Shown: positions 1-8,907, counted from the first letter of the stretch. The stretch: DNA of 64,000 nt from Dehalococcoidia bacterium (GCA_030747175.1 JASLLE010000003.1:21600-85599); one strand, 5' to 3'. Numbers and translations are program-made. The notes: generated by a model from the sequence alone, not told the origin.

Positions 1-68
1 CAACCGCAATCTTGCGCCCCGTGTAACGCTCGAATGACGGACGAGCGAGTCCATCAGCTCCACACGGC

Positions 69-74
69 TATAAT
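69..74 (+). promoter_or_regulatory. possible -10 box upstream of polA
   Basis: A perfect TATAAT hexamer lies about 95 bases before the polA start in otherwise GC-rich sequence. No convincing -35 box is visible at 16-18 bases upstream, so the call rests on the -10 match and its position only. Bases 1-68 hold nothing that can be called with confidence; a short open frame reads out of the window on the minus strand but is too short to judge. Confidence 0.3.
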
Positions 75-167
75 CCGGGTACCTTTCGATCCTCGTATCC
101 GCCCCGTTTGCCGCCGGTGTCATCGCTGATGCCAGGGCTTCCGCCAGCCCTACCGAAGGACCGCTCC

Positions 168-3104
168 ATGACCCAGCCCGCTTTTTCGGACAACGACCGC
201 TCTCTCTTCCTGGTGATCGACGGGCACGCCATGGTTTATCGGGCGTTCTTCTCCATCCCGGAACGGCTCAGCACTGCGACCGGACAGGACACCCGCGGTG
301 TGTACGGATTCCTGACGACCTTCCTCAAGGTGGTCCGCGACCATAACCCGACGCACGTCGCCGTGGCGTTCGATACCAGCGCGCCGACCTTCCGTGATGA
401 CCGGTATCCGGAGTACAAAGCCGGCAGAGCGCCCATGCCGGACGAGCTGCGCCAGCAGTTCCCGCTCGTCAAAGAGGTTCTTGATTCGTTCAAGATCCCC
501 TACTACGAGAAGGACGGCTGGGAGGCGGACGACCTTATCGGGACGATGAGCCGGCTCGCGACCGAGGCGGGCATTGACACGCTGGTCGTGACCGGCGACC
601 GCGACGAACTGCAGCTCGTCTCTGACACGGTGAACGTGCTGATGTACTCCGGGTTCGGCAACACAAAGGTTTACGGCATCGACGAGTTCCGGGAGCGATA
701 TGCGGGGCTGATGCCGGACTCATTGCCGGACGTGAAGGCTCTCCAGGGCGACCCGTCGGACAACATCCCGGGCGTCCCCGGCGTCGGGGAGAAGGCCGCA
801 TTCGCGGTGCTGAACGGCCGCGACCGGCTGGAGAAGGTATACGAAGAGCTCGACGAGATCGAGGCGATGCCCACCGCCGAGTTGCGTGGCGCCAAGCGCG
901 TTCGGAGGTTGCTCGAGGAGAACAGGGATGTGGCCTTTGAAGGCCGCTGGCTGACAACGATCTCGCAGGAAGCACCGATGGATTTCGAATTAGAAGACAC
1001 GCGTTTCTGGAAGTACGACCGCGAAGACGTAGTTGAAACACTGCTGGGGCTCGAGTTCAGGGGTGTCCTGAGACAGGTCCCCGATCCGGCGTTTCTGAAC
1101 CACCAGGAAGCGGACCCGGGTACATCAATTGCGACATCGGTGAACCCGGCCGGACAGGCACAGAACGGACAACAACTCGTGTTCGGCCTCGGTGGGGCGG
1201 CCGGGGCCCCCAACGGGGACGCGCCTCCGCCGATCCTCGGCGACAAGGTAGACGTGGAGTACAGCACGGTGACGACCACCGCCGAACTTGAGGCGCTTGT
1301 CGGGGAGCTTTCAACTCCACAGGGGTTCGCTTTTGATACCGAGACATCGGGCGTAAACCCGATGGACGCGGACCTGGTGGGCGTTTCGTTTTCCAACGCC
1401 GAGGGTCGGGCGTGGTACGTGCCGGTCGGTCACTCCCCGCCGCCAGAAATCGACGAAGAGGGCGAGGAGGTTCCTGCGCCGGAACAGATCCCGCTTGCGC
1501 AGGCTCTCGACGCCGTGCGAGCCATGTTTGCGAATCCGGACATCCCGAAGACCGCCCACAACGCCAACTTTGACGTGATGGTGCTGAACCATGCCGGGCT
1601 GGAGGTGAACGGGGTCGATTTCGACACGATGATCGCGGCGGCGCTCACGGGCAGGCGTCAGATCGGGCTGAAGCAGCTTGCGCTGGACTTCTTCCAGGTG
1701 GAGATGACGCCCATCACGGCCTTGATCGGCACCGGGCGCAAGCAGATCACGATGGCGGAGGTGCCGGTGGAACGGGCCGCGCCGTACGCCGCCGCTGACG
1801 CCGATTTCACCTGGCGGCTAAAGCGCGATCTGGACCCAAGATTGGACGCAGACGACGCCCGCTCGGTTTTCCGAGACATCGAGATGCCGCTGCTGCCGGT
1901 GATAGTGCGGATGCAGCAAGAGGGCGTGATGGTCGATACCGGCCAGCTCGACCGCTTCTCCGAGGAGCTTGGGGTGGAGCTGGATCGCCTCAAGGCGGAC
2001 ACGAACGAGTTGCTGGGCGGCACGGAGATCAACATGAACTCCAGCCAGCAACTGGCAACTGTGTTGTTTGACGAGTACGACGTCCCGAAGACGCGCCGCA
2101 CGAAGACCGGCTACTCGATGGACGCGGCGACGCTCGAGGGGCTGATGGATCGGGAGGATCTGAACCCGCAGGCTTTCGAGCTCATCAGGAACGTCCTGCG
2201 ATTCCGGGAGCTTGGCAAGTTGAAATCGACCTATGTCGACGCCCTGCCCCGGCTTGTCGTGCAGAGCACCGGGCGGGTTCATACCAGCTTCAACCAGGTT
2301 GGATCGGCCACGGGACGGCTGTCCAGTTCGGACCCCAACGTGCAGAACATCCCCGTGCGAACAGACCTCGGGAAGCGCGTTCGGCAGGCGTTCAAGGCGG
2401 ACGGCGAGAACGGCTGGACGCTGCTAGCGGCCGACTATTCACAGATCGAGTTGCGCATCCTGGCCCATCTGTCCCAGGAGCCGGGTTTGCTCGAGGCGTT
2501 CCGAAACGGCGAGGACATACACGCGGCCACGGCCACGGCGATGTACGGGGAGGATTCGGACGATCCCGAGGGTCAACGGCGTATCGCCAAGATACTGAAT
2601 TTTGGCGTGATCTACGGACTCGGGCCGATCGGTGTGGCCCGCCAGACTGACCTGACCCGGGCGCAGGGCGCCGAGTTCATCGAGATGTATTTCTCAAGGT
2701 ACCCGGGACTGAAGGATTACCTCGAGAGCGTCAAGAGGAGCGCTCGAGTGAAGGGCTACGTGGAGACGATGACCGGGCGGCGACGACGCTTGCCGGATAT
2801 CACCACGGGAAGCCAGATGGCGCGCGCTGCGTCCGAGCGGATGGCGGTGAATATGCCGATCCAGGGAACATCGGCAGACATAATCAAGATCGCCATGATC
2901 AATATCGACCGCGAGATTCGTGAGCGCGGGTTGAAGTCCCGGATGATCATCCAGGTGCACGACGAGCTGATTTTCGAGGTCGCGCCGGGCGAACTGATGG
3001 AGGTGCAGGCGATGGTGTCTGAGCTGATGCCGTCGGCGATGGAGCTGTCAGTGCCGCTGGAGGTGGAGATCAAAACGGGCCCGACATGGGGTGATATGGA
3101 GTAG
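168..3104 (+). CDS. polA: DNA polymerase I
   Basis: This is a full-length family A DNA polymerase of 978 residues, acting in Okazaki fragment processing and repair synthesis. The N-terminal 5'-3' exonuclease (FEN-like) domain covers about residues 10-290. It is followed by a linker rich in Gly, Ala and Pro and then a 3'-5' exonuclease domain. The proofreading motifs look intact: DTETSG at about residue 390, then HNANFD, then YAAADAD. The polymerase motifs A (DYSQIE, about 756), B (KILNFGVIYG) and C (VHDE, about 932) are all present. The open frame extends upstream to 108, but the ATG at 168 has a GAAGGA ribosome site just before it and the protein similarity begins right after it, so 168 is preferred. 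A nearby mutM supports a repair neighbourhood. Confidence 0.97.
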   Translation: MTQPAFSDNDRSLFLVIDGHAMVYRAFFSIPERLSTATGQDTRGVYGFLTTFLKVVRDHNPTHVAVAFDTSAPTFRDDRYPEYKAGRAPMPDELRQQFPLVKEVLDSFKIPYYEKDGWEADDLIGTMSRLATEAGIDTLVVTGDRDELQLVSDTVNVLMYSGFGNTKVYGIDEFRERYAGLMPDSLPDVKALQGDPSDNIPGVPGVGEKAAFAVLNGRDRLEKVYEELDEIEAMPTAELRGAKRVRRLLEENRDVAFEGRWLTTISQEAPMDFELEDTRFWKYDREDVVETLLGLEFRGVLRQVPDPAFLNHQEADPGTSIATSVNPAGQAQNGQQLVFGLGGAAGAPNGDAPPPILGDKVDVEYSTVTTTAELEALVGELSTPQGFAFDTETSGVNPMDADLVGVSFSNAEGRAWYVPVGHSPPPEIDEEGEEVPAPEQIPLAQALDAVRAMFANPDIPKTAHNANFDVMVLNHAGLEVNGVDFDTMIAAALTGRRQIGLKQLALDFFQVEMTPITALIGTGRKQITMAEVPVERAAPYAAADADFTWRLKRDLDPRLDADDARSVFRDIEMPLLPVIVRMQQEGVMVDTGQLDRFSEELGVELDRLKADTNELLGGTEINMNSSQQLATVLFDEYDVPKTRRTKTGYSMDAATLEGLMDREDLNPQAFELIRNVLRFRELGKLKSTYVDALPRLVVQSTGRVHTSFNQVGSATGRLSSSDPNVQNIPVRTDLGKRVRQAFKADGENGWTLLAADYSQIELRILAHLSQEPGLLEAFRNGEDIHAATATAMYGEDSDDPEGQRRIAKILNFGVIYGLGPIGVARQTDLTRAQGAEFIEMYFSRYPGLKDYLESVKRSARVKGYVETMTGRRRRLPDITTGSQMARAASERMAVNMPIQGTSADIIKIAMINIDREIRERGLKSRMIIQVHDELIFEVAPGELMEVQAMVSELMPSAMELSVPLEVEIKTGPTWGDME

Positions 3105-3123
3105 ATAGGGGGAGAGCGGGCTA

Positions 3124-3885
3124 GTGTTGTGGCCTCATGTCGTCGCGCCTAACGGACTCGAAGTGTTGATCGTTGTGTGGGTGAACGTCGCCGCGACATT
3201 TGTTATCGATTTGGTATTTCGGCCCTGGGGGGGCCAATCGGTGATCCTTGTAACCGTATGGCGTCAAAGACCGCGCCCTTCGATCGCGGCAAAGGGCATG
3301 GGGTGGAGTCTTGCCATATTGGAGTGTGCCTTTCGGATCGCTCAGATCTTCAGTTTGTCGCATTGGATACGTGAATCAATATCGCTGCATTATCGGTGGG
3401 ATACGACGAAAAGATATTGGCGACCGGTCATCATTGACTTATACCTCCTCGTCGAAGTCACCACCATCGTCCTGTTTTTTGTTTTCGCGAGCGACTGGCC
3501 AACGTGGTTCATAACGGGAGTCATCACCTATTTTTTGGCGGAAACAGCCGTTAGCTCTGCCAACGTCGTCGTGTTCGGGCATTTGAGGGGTCAGCCAGCC
3601 GTCGCCAGCATCCAGCGCAACTTTGTTCTGGCGTTCATCACATTCGGTCTCTCGGTACTCGCGTTCGCAGCAATCCGGTTGGCCAATGGCGATGACTTCA
3701 AGATCGTTGCCGATCACACTCACGCTTGGGCGGACAGTCTAAAAACCGCGACCTTCATTAGCGCTGATGCCGTAACGACACTGGGGTGGACAGTGATTTC
3801 CGCTCAATTGATGTTCTCGGTCTGGATGCTCGTCGTCATGCTGAGCTGGACCATTGCTGGGTTCCCATCGAGGTCGCGGAGATGA
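3124..3885 (+). CDS. hypothetical integral membrane protein
   Basis: The product (253 residues, GTG start) is not recognised. About six hydrophobic segments are visible, near residues 13-32, 59-78, 101-122, 129-153, 167-188 and 222-245. The last segment is preceded by a short stretch, ADAVTTLGW, that loosely recalls the pore loop of two-helix potassium channels. The TVGYG signature itself is absent, so a channel role is only a possibility. The gene starts 19 bases after polA and could be read from the same transcript. By eye it is clearly less GC-rich than polA and mutM on either side and its codon choice is more relaxed, which may indicate acquisition by transfer. Confidence 0.7.
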   Translation: MLWPHVVAPNGLEVLIVVWVNVAATFVIDLVFRPWGGQSVILVTVWRQRPRPSIAAKGMGWSLAILECAFRIAQIFSLSHWIRESISLHYRWDTTKRYWRPVIIDLYLLVEVTTIVLFFVFASDWPTWFITGVITYFLAETAVSSANVVVFGHLRGQPAVASIQRNFVLAFITFGLSVLAFAAIRLANGDDFKIVADHTHAWADSLKTATFISADAVTTLGWTVISAQLMFSVWMLVVMLSWTIAGFPSRSRR

Positions 3886-3915
3886 TGATCGACAGCACAC
3901 AGAGGATATCGGCCC

Positions 3916-4815
3916 ATGCCTGAACTTCCTGAGATCGAGGCGCTGCGGCGCTACTTACTGCGTGAGGGGCTTGTTGGGCGGACTGTTGTTGAGGTGGATG
4001 CTGACTGGCCGGGGGTTGAGGACACCGTCGATGGCATGGGCGGGTTGTCGGGGCTGGCGGGACGGCGGTTTGAGGGATTTGATCGCCGGGGTAAGCAGAT
4101 GATGGCGTCTATGAGTGCGCCTGCTGGGCGCAACCCCCTCATCCTTCGAGAGCCTCAGGATGCCGACCTCTCCCGCGTGGGTGAGAGGGGGCAAAACAAC
4201 GGACCCGACCGGGTCTTAGGGCTGCATATGGGGATGACTGGTCGGCTTGGGGTTATGGCTCCTGAGGATGAGTCGTTCCAGTATCGGCGGTTGGCTCTTT
4301 ACCTGGACGATGAGCGTCGGTTGGAGCTGGATGATGTCCGGCGCTGGGCGATGGTTCGGCTTGAGGCAGATGCGGAGACGTTCACGGCCGGGATGGGGCC
4401 GGACGCGCTTGACCCGGAGTTCACAGCGGCCGAGTTTGCGGAGCGCGTGTCGGCTCGGCGTTCGCCCATCAAATCCGTATTGCTGGACCAGAAGGTTCTG
4501 GCAGGTGTCGGCAACATCTACGCCGACGAGGCGCTTCTCATAGTTGGCATATCGCCCTCAAGACGCGCCGATCGGGTATCAGCCGGGCGGCTGGAAACGC
4601 TGCATGGGACGATCGTCGGAGTACTCAAAAACGCGCTTGCGTTCATCGAGTCGCATCCCGATAACGAGGGGCGTCCGTACGTGATCGACGCGCAGGACGA
4701 TCGCATGCAGATCACCCGCAAAGCGGGAGCGCCGTGTCCTCTGTGCGGGGGGCCCCAGAACGCGAAGAAGTTCGGAGGTAGAACGGCCTATTACTGTCCC
4801 TCCTGCCAGCACTGA
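3916..4815 (+). CDS. mutM: formamidopyrimidine-DNA glycosylase with in-frame repeat insertion
   Basis: This is Fpg/MutM, the base-excision repair glycosylase/AP lyase for oxidised purines such as 8-oxoguanine. The N-terminus MPELPE supplies the catalytic Pro2 and Glu3, the conserved RRGK lysine is at about residue 60, and HMGMTGRL follows. The helix-two-turn-helix region contains the LDQKVLAGVGNIYADE motif, and a C-terminal zinc finger (CPLC...CPSC) ends the protein. It has 299 residues, about 25-30 more than usual. The surplus lies at residues 68-99, between RRGKQMM and the LHMGMTG strand, where the DNA is a copy of the dispersed repeats found between genes elsewhere in the window. The frame is kept, so the protein may still work; whether the added loop is tolerated cannot be told from sequence. 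Confidence 0.95.
   Translation: MPELPEIEALRRYLLREGLVGRTVVEVDADWPGVEDTVDGMGGLSGLAGRRFEGFDRRGKQMMASMSAPAGRNPLILREPQDADLSRVGERGQNNGPDRVLGLHMGMTGRLGVMAPEDESFQYRRLALYLDDERRLELDDVRRWAMVRLEADAETFTAGMGPDALDPEFTAAEFAERVSARRSPIKSVLLDQKVLAGVGNIYADEALLIVGISPSRRADRVSAGRLETLHGTIVGVLKNALAFIESHPDNEGRPYVIDAQDDRMQITRKAGAPCPLCGGPQNAKKFGGRTAYYCPSCQH
4130..4193 (+). repeat. dispersed palindromic repeat inside mutM
   Basis: The stretch contains CTTCGAGAGCCTCAGGAT followed by CTCTCCCGCGTGGGTGAGAG, the two modules seen repeatedly in intergenic gaps of this window (for example near 16300, 16490, 34680 and 59770). It is translated in frame as part of MutM. Confidence 0.8.
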
Positions 4816-4930
4816 CATGACACCGAACGGCCCTTGGCGTTATGCCCCAGCATTCAAGGTCGGCCCGGTAAACGCATCAGCCTGCCGGACCGGCTGCAGA
4901 TAGAACGACAATTTCAGGGAGGTACTTCAG

Positions 4931-5227
4931 ATGGCAGCATACGTTGTCGCCAATTACGACATCACGAATCCCGAGGCGTTCGCGGCTTACCCGATGGCGG
5001 CGGGTCCAACGGTCATGGCCCACGGAGGCGAGATCCTGGCGGCCGATCCCGAGAGCGAGACGGTCGAGGGCCAGGCACGGAGCATGACGGTCATCCTCAA
5101 GTTCCCGTCAAAAGACGCCGCTCATGCCTGGTACACGTCAGAGGAGTACGTCAACATCAAGGGTCTGCGAACAGACAATACCGAGGGCATTGTCACGCTC
5201 TCGGACGAGTTCACGATGCCTGACTAG
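4931..5227 (+). CDS. DUF1330 family protein
   Basis: This small protein of 98 residues matches the DUF1330 family, a ferredoxin-like alpha/beta fold of the dimeric alpha-beta barrel type. Family hallmarks seen are the N-terminal strand AAYVVANYDITNPEAF, the central AHGGEIL, and a C-terminal SEEYVNIKGLR segment matching the usual pattern of a Tyr followed by an Arg. No catalytic function is established for the family. The ATG at 4931 has a strong AGGGAGGT ribosome site 8 bases upstream. It lies just after mutM on the same strand, but the 115-base gap suggests its own promoter. Confidence 0.85.
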   Translation: MAAYVVANYDITNPEAFAAYPMAAGPTVMAHGGEILAADPESETVEGQARSMTVILKFPSKDAAHAWYTSEEYVNIKGLRTDNTEGIVTLSDEFTMPD

Positions 5228-5321
5228 CCGGGAACCGGCTACTTCGGACATCGTCTCTCCCGGCTCCAGCGCCCTCTAACGATCTCCGTACCGTTCCGGG
5301 GCGCCGGAGCCTTTCGGCGTG

Positions 5322-5534
5322 TCAGGCGTGTCGCCCGAGAGGTGCGGCCGGAGTGTGGTTGGTGTGCTCCGGGAGCGCTTCGATCACCAGAACGTGCCGC
5401 AGATCCGGCTGTAACGGTGAGTAGCCGTAGAAGGTTTGCCCCTGCTCCGGCATATCGCCCCATACCCAGGCAGCGAACAGCACTGCGACACCGATGAGGA
5501 AGGTTACGTAGAGAACCGCGAGGCTCATCGTCAT
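5322..5534 (-). CDS. small single-pass membrane protein, hypothetical
   Basis: A 70-residue open frame opens with one hydrophobic helix (about residues 4-25, rich in Leu, Val, Ala and Trp), followed by a polar tail. The family is not recognised. The clean membrane helix directly after the start and the lack of any competing gene argue that it is real, though the ribosome site is weak and short GC-rich frames can arise by chance. Confidence 0.45.
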   Translation of the reverse strand: MTMSLAVLYVTFLIGVAVLFAAWVWGDMPEQGQTFYGYSPLQPDLRHVLVIEALPEHTNHTPAAPLGRHA

Positions 5535-5833
5535 GGCGCACCATCCCTATAACCGGCCGCCATTATTCCCGTCGATACCTGTCTTCTGCGTCGTCGGCGG
5601 CCGGTATCTTCGAGGCATAGATCATCTCGCACGGGCGATGAGGGTCGCGTGAACTGGGCCATGTCGGTCATGAGCTTCGGGTGATATTTGTCTTACTGCG
5701 GAGACTTACAGGCGACGGCGCAAGAAAATCCTGGGCCGGGGTGGGCGCCGATACCTCGTTCGCTCTGTCGAAAACAGGTGACGGGGGATTACCGATGAGG
5801 CGCCCCGGGCCGTTAGACTTTGAAGTTCGGCGT

Positions 5834-5923
5834 GGAGGGGTGGCCGAGTGGTTTAAGGCGCCTGTCTTGAAAACAGGTTTACCGGCGACGGTAACGCAGG
5901 TTCGAATCCTGTCCCCTCCGCCA
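5834..5923 (+). tRNA. tRNA-Ser (UGA)
   Basis: A complete class II tRNA is present. The acceptor stem GGAGGGG pairs with CCCCTCC, the anticodon stem CCTGT/ACAGG closes a loop with TGA, and a long variable arm and a T-loop TTCGAAT are visible. The discriminator base is G and the 3' CCA is encoded (5921-5923). The long variable arm and the TGA anticodon identify serine. Confidence 0.97.
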
Positions 5924-5985
5924 GATTTTCGCGTTGACGCCCGCCCGGCTCCGCGAGAGATTCCGGCCTTCGCCGCAGGAGAGAC

Positions 5986-6879
5986 ATGAAGACCTCTTTA
6001 CGCGCGTACGACCACGCTTTGGACTATGAGCGTGTCGGCCAGTTCCTCGTCGAGACCTACCGTGAGTCCGGCAAGCACATCAACTGGTTGCAGGCTCGCT
6101 GGGAATACATGAACTTCCATCCCTTTGTGCGCGTTTTGGATCTTTCGAGAATCGGGCTCTGGGAGTCAGGCGGTCAGATCGTGGGAGCCGTCCACCCGGA
6201 GGACCCGGAGGGCGGCGTCTACTTCGAGTTGCACCCGGATTTCGGTGACCTGAGGGCGGAGATGCTGGAGTACGCGGAGGCCCACCTCGCGCTTGATAAC
6301 GATGGCGTCAAACGGATGCGCGTCTTTATCAATGATCTCGATGAAGAGTTACAGGGCATCGCCGCCGATCGCGGGTATGCGATGGACGGTTCGGCCGAAC
6401 CCATGACGCGATTCGATATCGCGGACGAGATCCCAGCGCATCCGATTCCAGATGGCTATCGCGTCTCCAACCTGACGCTGGACGGAGATGCCGTGAAAGA
6501 GAGCCGCCTGTTCTGGCGGGGCTTTAATCACGGCGATGAGCCGCCAGGAGATGGCCGGGAGGATCGGGAGTTCATGCGGTCAGCGCCGAACTTCGACACG
6601 GATTTGAACATAGTCGTGGTCGCGCCGGACGGCACGCTGGCGTCGTACTGCGGCACCTGGATGGACCCGGTCAATCACGTGGCGTACGTGGAGCCGGTCT
6701 GCACCGACCCGGACCACCGACGCCTGGGGCTGGCGAGCGCCGCCGTGCTTGCGGGTATCCGCCGTTGTGCCGAGCGCGGGGCTACCGTGGCGTTTGTGGG
6801 ATCAGACCAGCCGGCGTATCTGTCGATGGGATTTGCACCCCATCACCGGACGTCTGCGTGGGCGCGTGAGTGGTCTTGA
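5986..6879 (+). CDS. GNAT-family N-acetyltransferase, two-domain
   Basis: The protein (297 residues) has two GNAT-like halves. The second, about residues 150-290, holds the acetyl-CoA binding motif A: VEPVCTDPDHRRLGLAS with the R-x-x-G-x-A/G core, followed by a helix. The first half is more degenerate. GNAT enzymes transfer an acyl group from acyl-CoA to an amine; the acceptor here is unknown. The ATG at 5986 follows a GCAGGAGAG ribosome site. It starts 62 bases after the tRNA gene. The 195-base gap to the converging lipoprotein gene contains a short repeat of the GATCCTGGATCAAGTCCAGG type. Confidence 0.85.
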   Translation: MKTSLRAYDHALDYERVGQFLVETYRESGKHINWLQARWEYMNFHPFVRVLDLSRIGLWESGGQIVGAVHPEDPEGGVYFELHPDFGDLRAEMLEYAEAHLALDNDGVKRMRVFINDLDEELQGIAADRGYAMDGSAEPMTRFDIADEIPAHPIPDGYRVSNLTLDGDAVKESRLFWRGFNHGDEPPGDGREDREFMRSAPNFDTDLNIVVVAPDGTLASYCGTWMDPVNHVAYVEPVCTDPDHRRLGLASAAVLAGIRRCAERGATVAFVGSDQPAYLSMGFAPHHRTSAWAREWS

Positions 6880-7075
6880 GGGGGAGCTGCTGAGGCGGCA
6901 GGTGGACATCGGAGAGTGTTGTGCGATGATCCGCGTGATATCCGTTCTCGCAAGATATAGACGGGCCAGAGTGCAAGCCAGGAGATCCTGGATCAAGTCC
7001 AGGATGACAACTGGTAGTTGATGCGCTCTCGGCGATTGCGAATGCCGGGCGGAGTGAGCGCCGCCCTTCCCCCGT

Positions 7076-8149
7076 TCAGCTTCCCAGTTTCAGCGTCGCC
7101 GTTCCCGTCGGGAAGCTCGAGAAGCCGGGATCGAGGATGTACGTGTGGTGGGACACGGCGTTTTCCGGCACGGTTCCCACGAGGGTCTTCAGCCCGAACG
7201 GTTCCGGTGAGTCATCGGGTTCTGGTTCGATGGTCACGTAGATCGGGAAGCCCGATAGATCGACCGGGAACGTGAGCCCGGGGGGTGCGTTAAGAAGGTA
7301 GTCCTCGCCCGGCTCCGGGGGCCCGTGGAAGAACAGATCCAGCGCGAGACCGTCCTTCTGGAACATTTTCCAGCCTTCCGGCCCCGTGAACAGCTCGGTG
7401 CCGTTTTCGCCCTGCACGACTACCGACACGTACTCGTCAAGCATCACGTCAAATATGTCTGTCGTGTTCATGTCAGCCGGACCGCTGTACGGAGCCGCGA
7501 AATCGATGTCCCACGGATCCCAGAACTTGCCGGAGGTGACGGGCTGGCCTTCGATATCGACAAATCCTTCATAGAGCCAGCCGTCCGGCAGCTCTGGAAG
7601 GTAGAGGCCGCGGGGGTCGGGTTCGAGCTGATCCACGGCGCGCCTGAACCAGATACCGGCGGTCTCATTCGTGCGCAGATGTCCATCGGTCGGCGTGGCG
7701 AGAATGTAGAAGCCGTTGGCGCTCTGGAACGTGTTTCCGATAGCCCCGGGATCACCGACGACCAGCGAAGCGACGCCGTCGGAAACGTCTCCTGCCAGGA
7801 TGCGTGTATCTGATGGCTCGCCATCTGTGTCTCCGGCGGGTTCGATCGACACCATCACGGAGGTCACGTCTTCGATGGCTGAATCGATCTCAAACGCCCC
7901 GCCATTAATCGTCTTGCCGTCCGGCGTCACTAACTCGCCCTCGGCGGAGGCGTTGAACTTGCCCATGGAAACCTCGTCGCCATCAACTACCACCCATGCT
8001 TCATAGTAGAAGCCACCGGCAAGCGGTTCAATCCCCGACAGATCAAGCACGATGCTCTCACCATCTCCACCCGAGCACGCGGCGAGCGCGATGGCGAAGA
8101 ATGCCACGAAGATAACCAGAGGGTTCTTATGCCCGGTTGTCACGTTCAA
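7076..8149 (-). CDS. lipoprotein with two anti-sigma-like repeats
   Basis: The product has 357 residues and a lipoprotein signal: a hydrophobic stretch ending in LAAC, which predicts cleavage before Cys25 and anchoring on the outer face of the membrane. The mature part appears to be two copies of one domain. Each begins with a GG-FYYEAWVV or DGWLYEGFVD type strand, continues with GKF and ends with a phrase like VMVSIEPAGDTDGEPSD or IYVTIEPEPDDSPEPF. This pattern resembles the C-terminal domain of anti-sigma-K type proteins, where ...SxEPxxGS/PxP is typical. The role is unknown. It is convergent with the GNAT gene. Confidence 0.8.
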   Translation of the reverse strand: MNVTTGHKNPLVIFVAFFAIALAACSGGDGESIVLDLSGIEPLAGGFYYEAWVVVDGDEVSMGKFNASAEGELVTPDGKTINGGAFEIDSAIEDVTSVMVSIEPAGDTDGEPSDTRILAGDVSDGVASLVVGDPGAIGNTFQSANGFYILATPTDGHLRTNETAGIWFRRAVDQLEPDPRGLYLPELPDGWLYEGFVDIEGQPVTSGKFWDPWDIDFAAPYSGPADMNTTDIFDVMLDEYVSVVVQGENGTELFTGPEGWKMFQKDGLALDLFFHGPPEPGEDYLLNAPPGLTFPVDLSGFPIYVTIEPEPDDSPEPFGLKTLVGTVPENAVSHHTYILDPGFSSFPTGTATLKLGS

Positions 8150-8511
8150 ACGTCTCTCTAACGGGGTCGAAAAGCTGAGTGGTTCGGTCAGGGCAGCCGG
8201 GGTGCGGACGGGGTGAATCTTACAGCGAAACGGTTTGTCCGGAGTCCGCTCCCGTACGAAAGATCACGGAGTTGGAGTGGGAATCGATCTCGAAACGCCC
8301 GGACCGGCAAACCTTCACGTCACGCCATTTCGTGACATCAGGGATCGGTGTGTTGCGATTTCAGTCACCTGTGTTAACGGTCTACGGCAGTTTCAGTATG
8401 TTATTGTGTCAGGTAGGCATGTAGAAAGCTCGTCCCATGGTTAACCGGCAATGCTCGGATCCGTGAAGACCAGTCCGAGATGCCCCGAACGAGACCATGG
8501 AGATGGATTAA
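8150..8511. other. intergenic region, nothing recognised
   Basis: This 360-base gap lies between two divergent genes and should hold promoters for both. An 81-codon open frame exists on the plus strand, but it has no family resemblance and an amino-acid make-up typical of chance. No repeat module, hairpin or RNA gene was seen. Confidence 0.4.
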
Positions 8512-8838
8512 GTGTTCCAGGATCGAAACATAGGTTGTGTTGAGTGCGGACAAGAGTTCGTGTTTAGCGCAGATGACCAGCAGTACCACTCAGAACGTGG
8601 CTACTCCGACCCCAAGCGTTGCCCGTCCTGTCGGGCGGCACGCCGGGCACAGGGTGGCGGCGGTGGCGGCGGCTATGGCGGCGGCGGCGGTGGCGGATTC
8701 CGGTCCGACCGGCCGATGTTCACCACCACGTGCGCACAGTGCGGACAGGAGGCCCAGGTGCCTTTCCAGCCGCGCGGTGACCGCCCGGTGTACTGCAACT
8801 CTTGCTTCTCGCAGCAGCGGCAGTCCCGCAGCTGGTAG
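8512..8838 (+). CDS. zinc-ribbon protein with glycine-rich linker
   Basis: The product (108 residues, GTG start after a GGAGATGGA ribosome site) has two zinc-binding modules. The first is CVECGQEFVFS...RCPSCR (residues about 7-40), of the probable zinc-ribbon type common in Chloroflexota and Deltaproteobacteria. The second is CAQCGQEAQVPFQP...YCNSC, the CxxC...CxxC form with the conserved VPFxPxGDRPVYC phrase. A Gly-rich linker of about 16 residues joins them. Such proteins probably bind nucleic acid or ribosomes, but no function is proven. A strong terminator follows directly, so the gene is probably transcribed alone. Confidence 0.9.
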   Translation: MFQDRNIGCVECGQEFVFSADDQQYHSERGYSDPKRCPSCRAARRAQGGGGGGGYGGGGGGGFRSDRPMFTTTCAQCGQEAQVPFQPRGDRPVYCNSCFSQQRQSRSW

Positions 8839-8867
8839 GCGTTAGCGCCCGATAGCTCTAGTTAACG

Positions 8868-8907
8868 AAACCGCCCCGATGACTTCGGTCATCGGGGCGG
8901 TTTTCTG
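8868..8907 (+). terminator. rho-independent terminator after the zinc-ribbon gene
   Basis: A perfect 12-bp stem (CCGCCCCGATGA with TCATCGGGGCGG) encloses a CTTCGG loop and is followed by TTTTCTGTTT. It starts about 30 bases after the stop codon of the zinc-ribbon gene. Confidence 0.93.

Noticed and set aside
1-67. Short minus-strand open frame leaving the window before polA
   Set aside because: Only about 20 codons are visible and two frames are open, so no gene can be supported.
5681-5989. 102-codon open frame on the plus strand spanning the tRNA gene
   Set aside because: It is the well-known false translation of a serine tRNA (GGVAEWFKAPVLKT...VRILSPP). The tRNA is certain.
8179-8424. 81-codon open frame between the lipoprotein and the zinc-ribbon gene
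   Set aside because: No ribosome site, no family, random composition; the region is more likely a divergent promoter.
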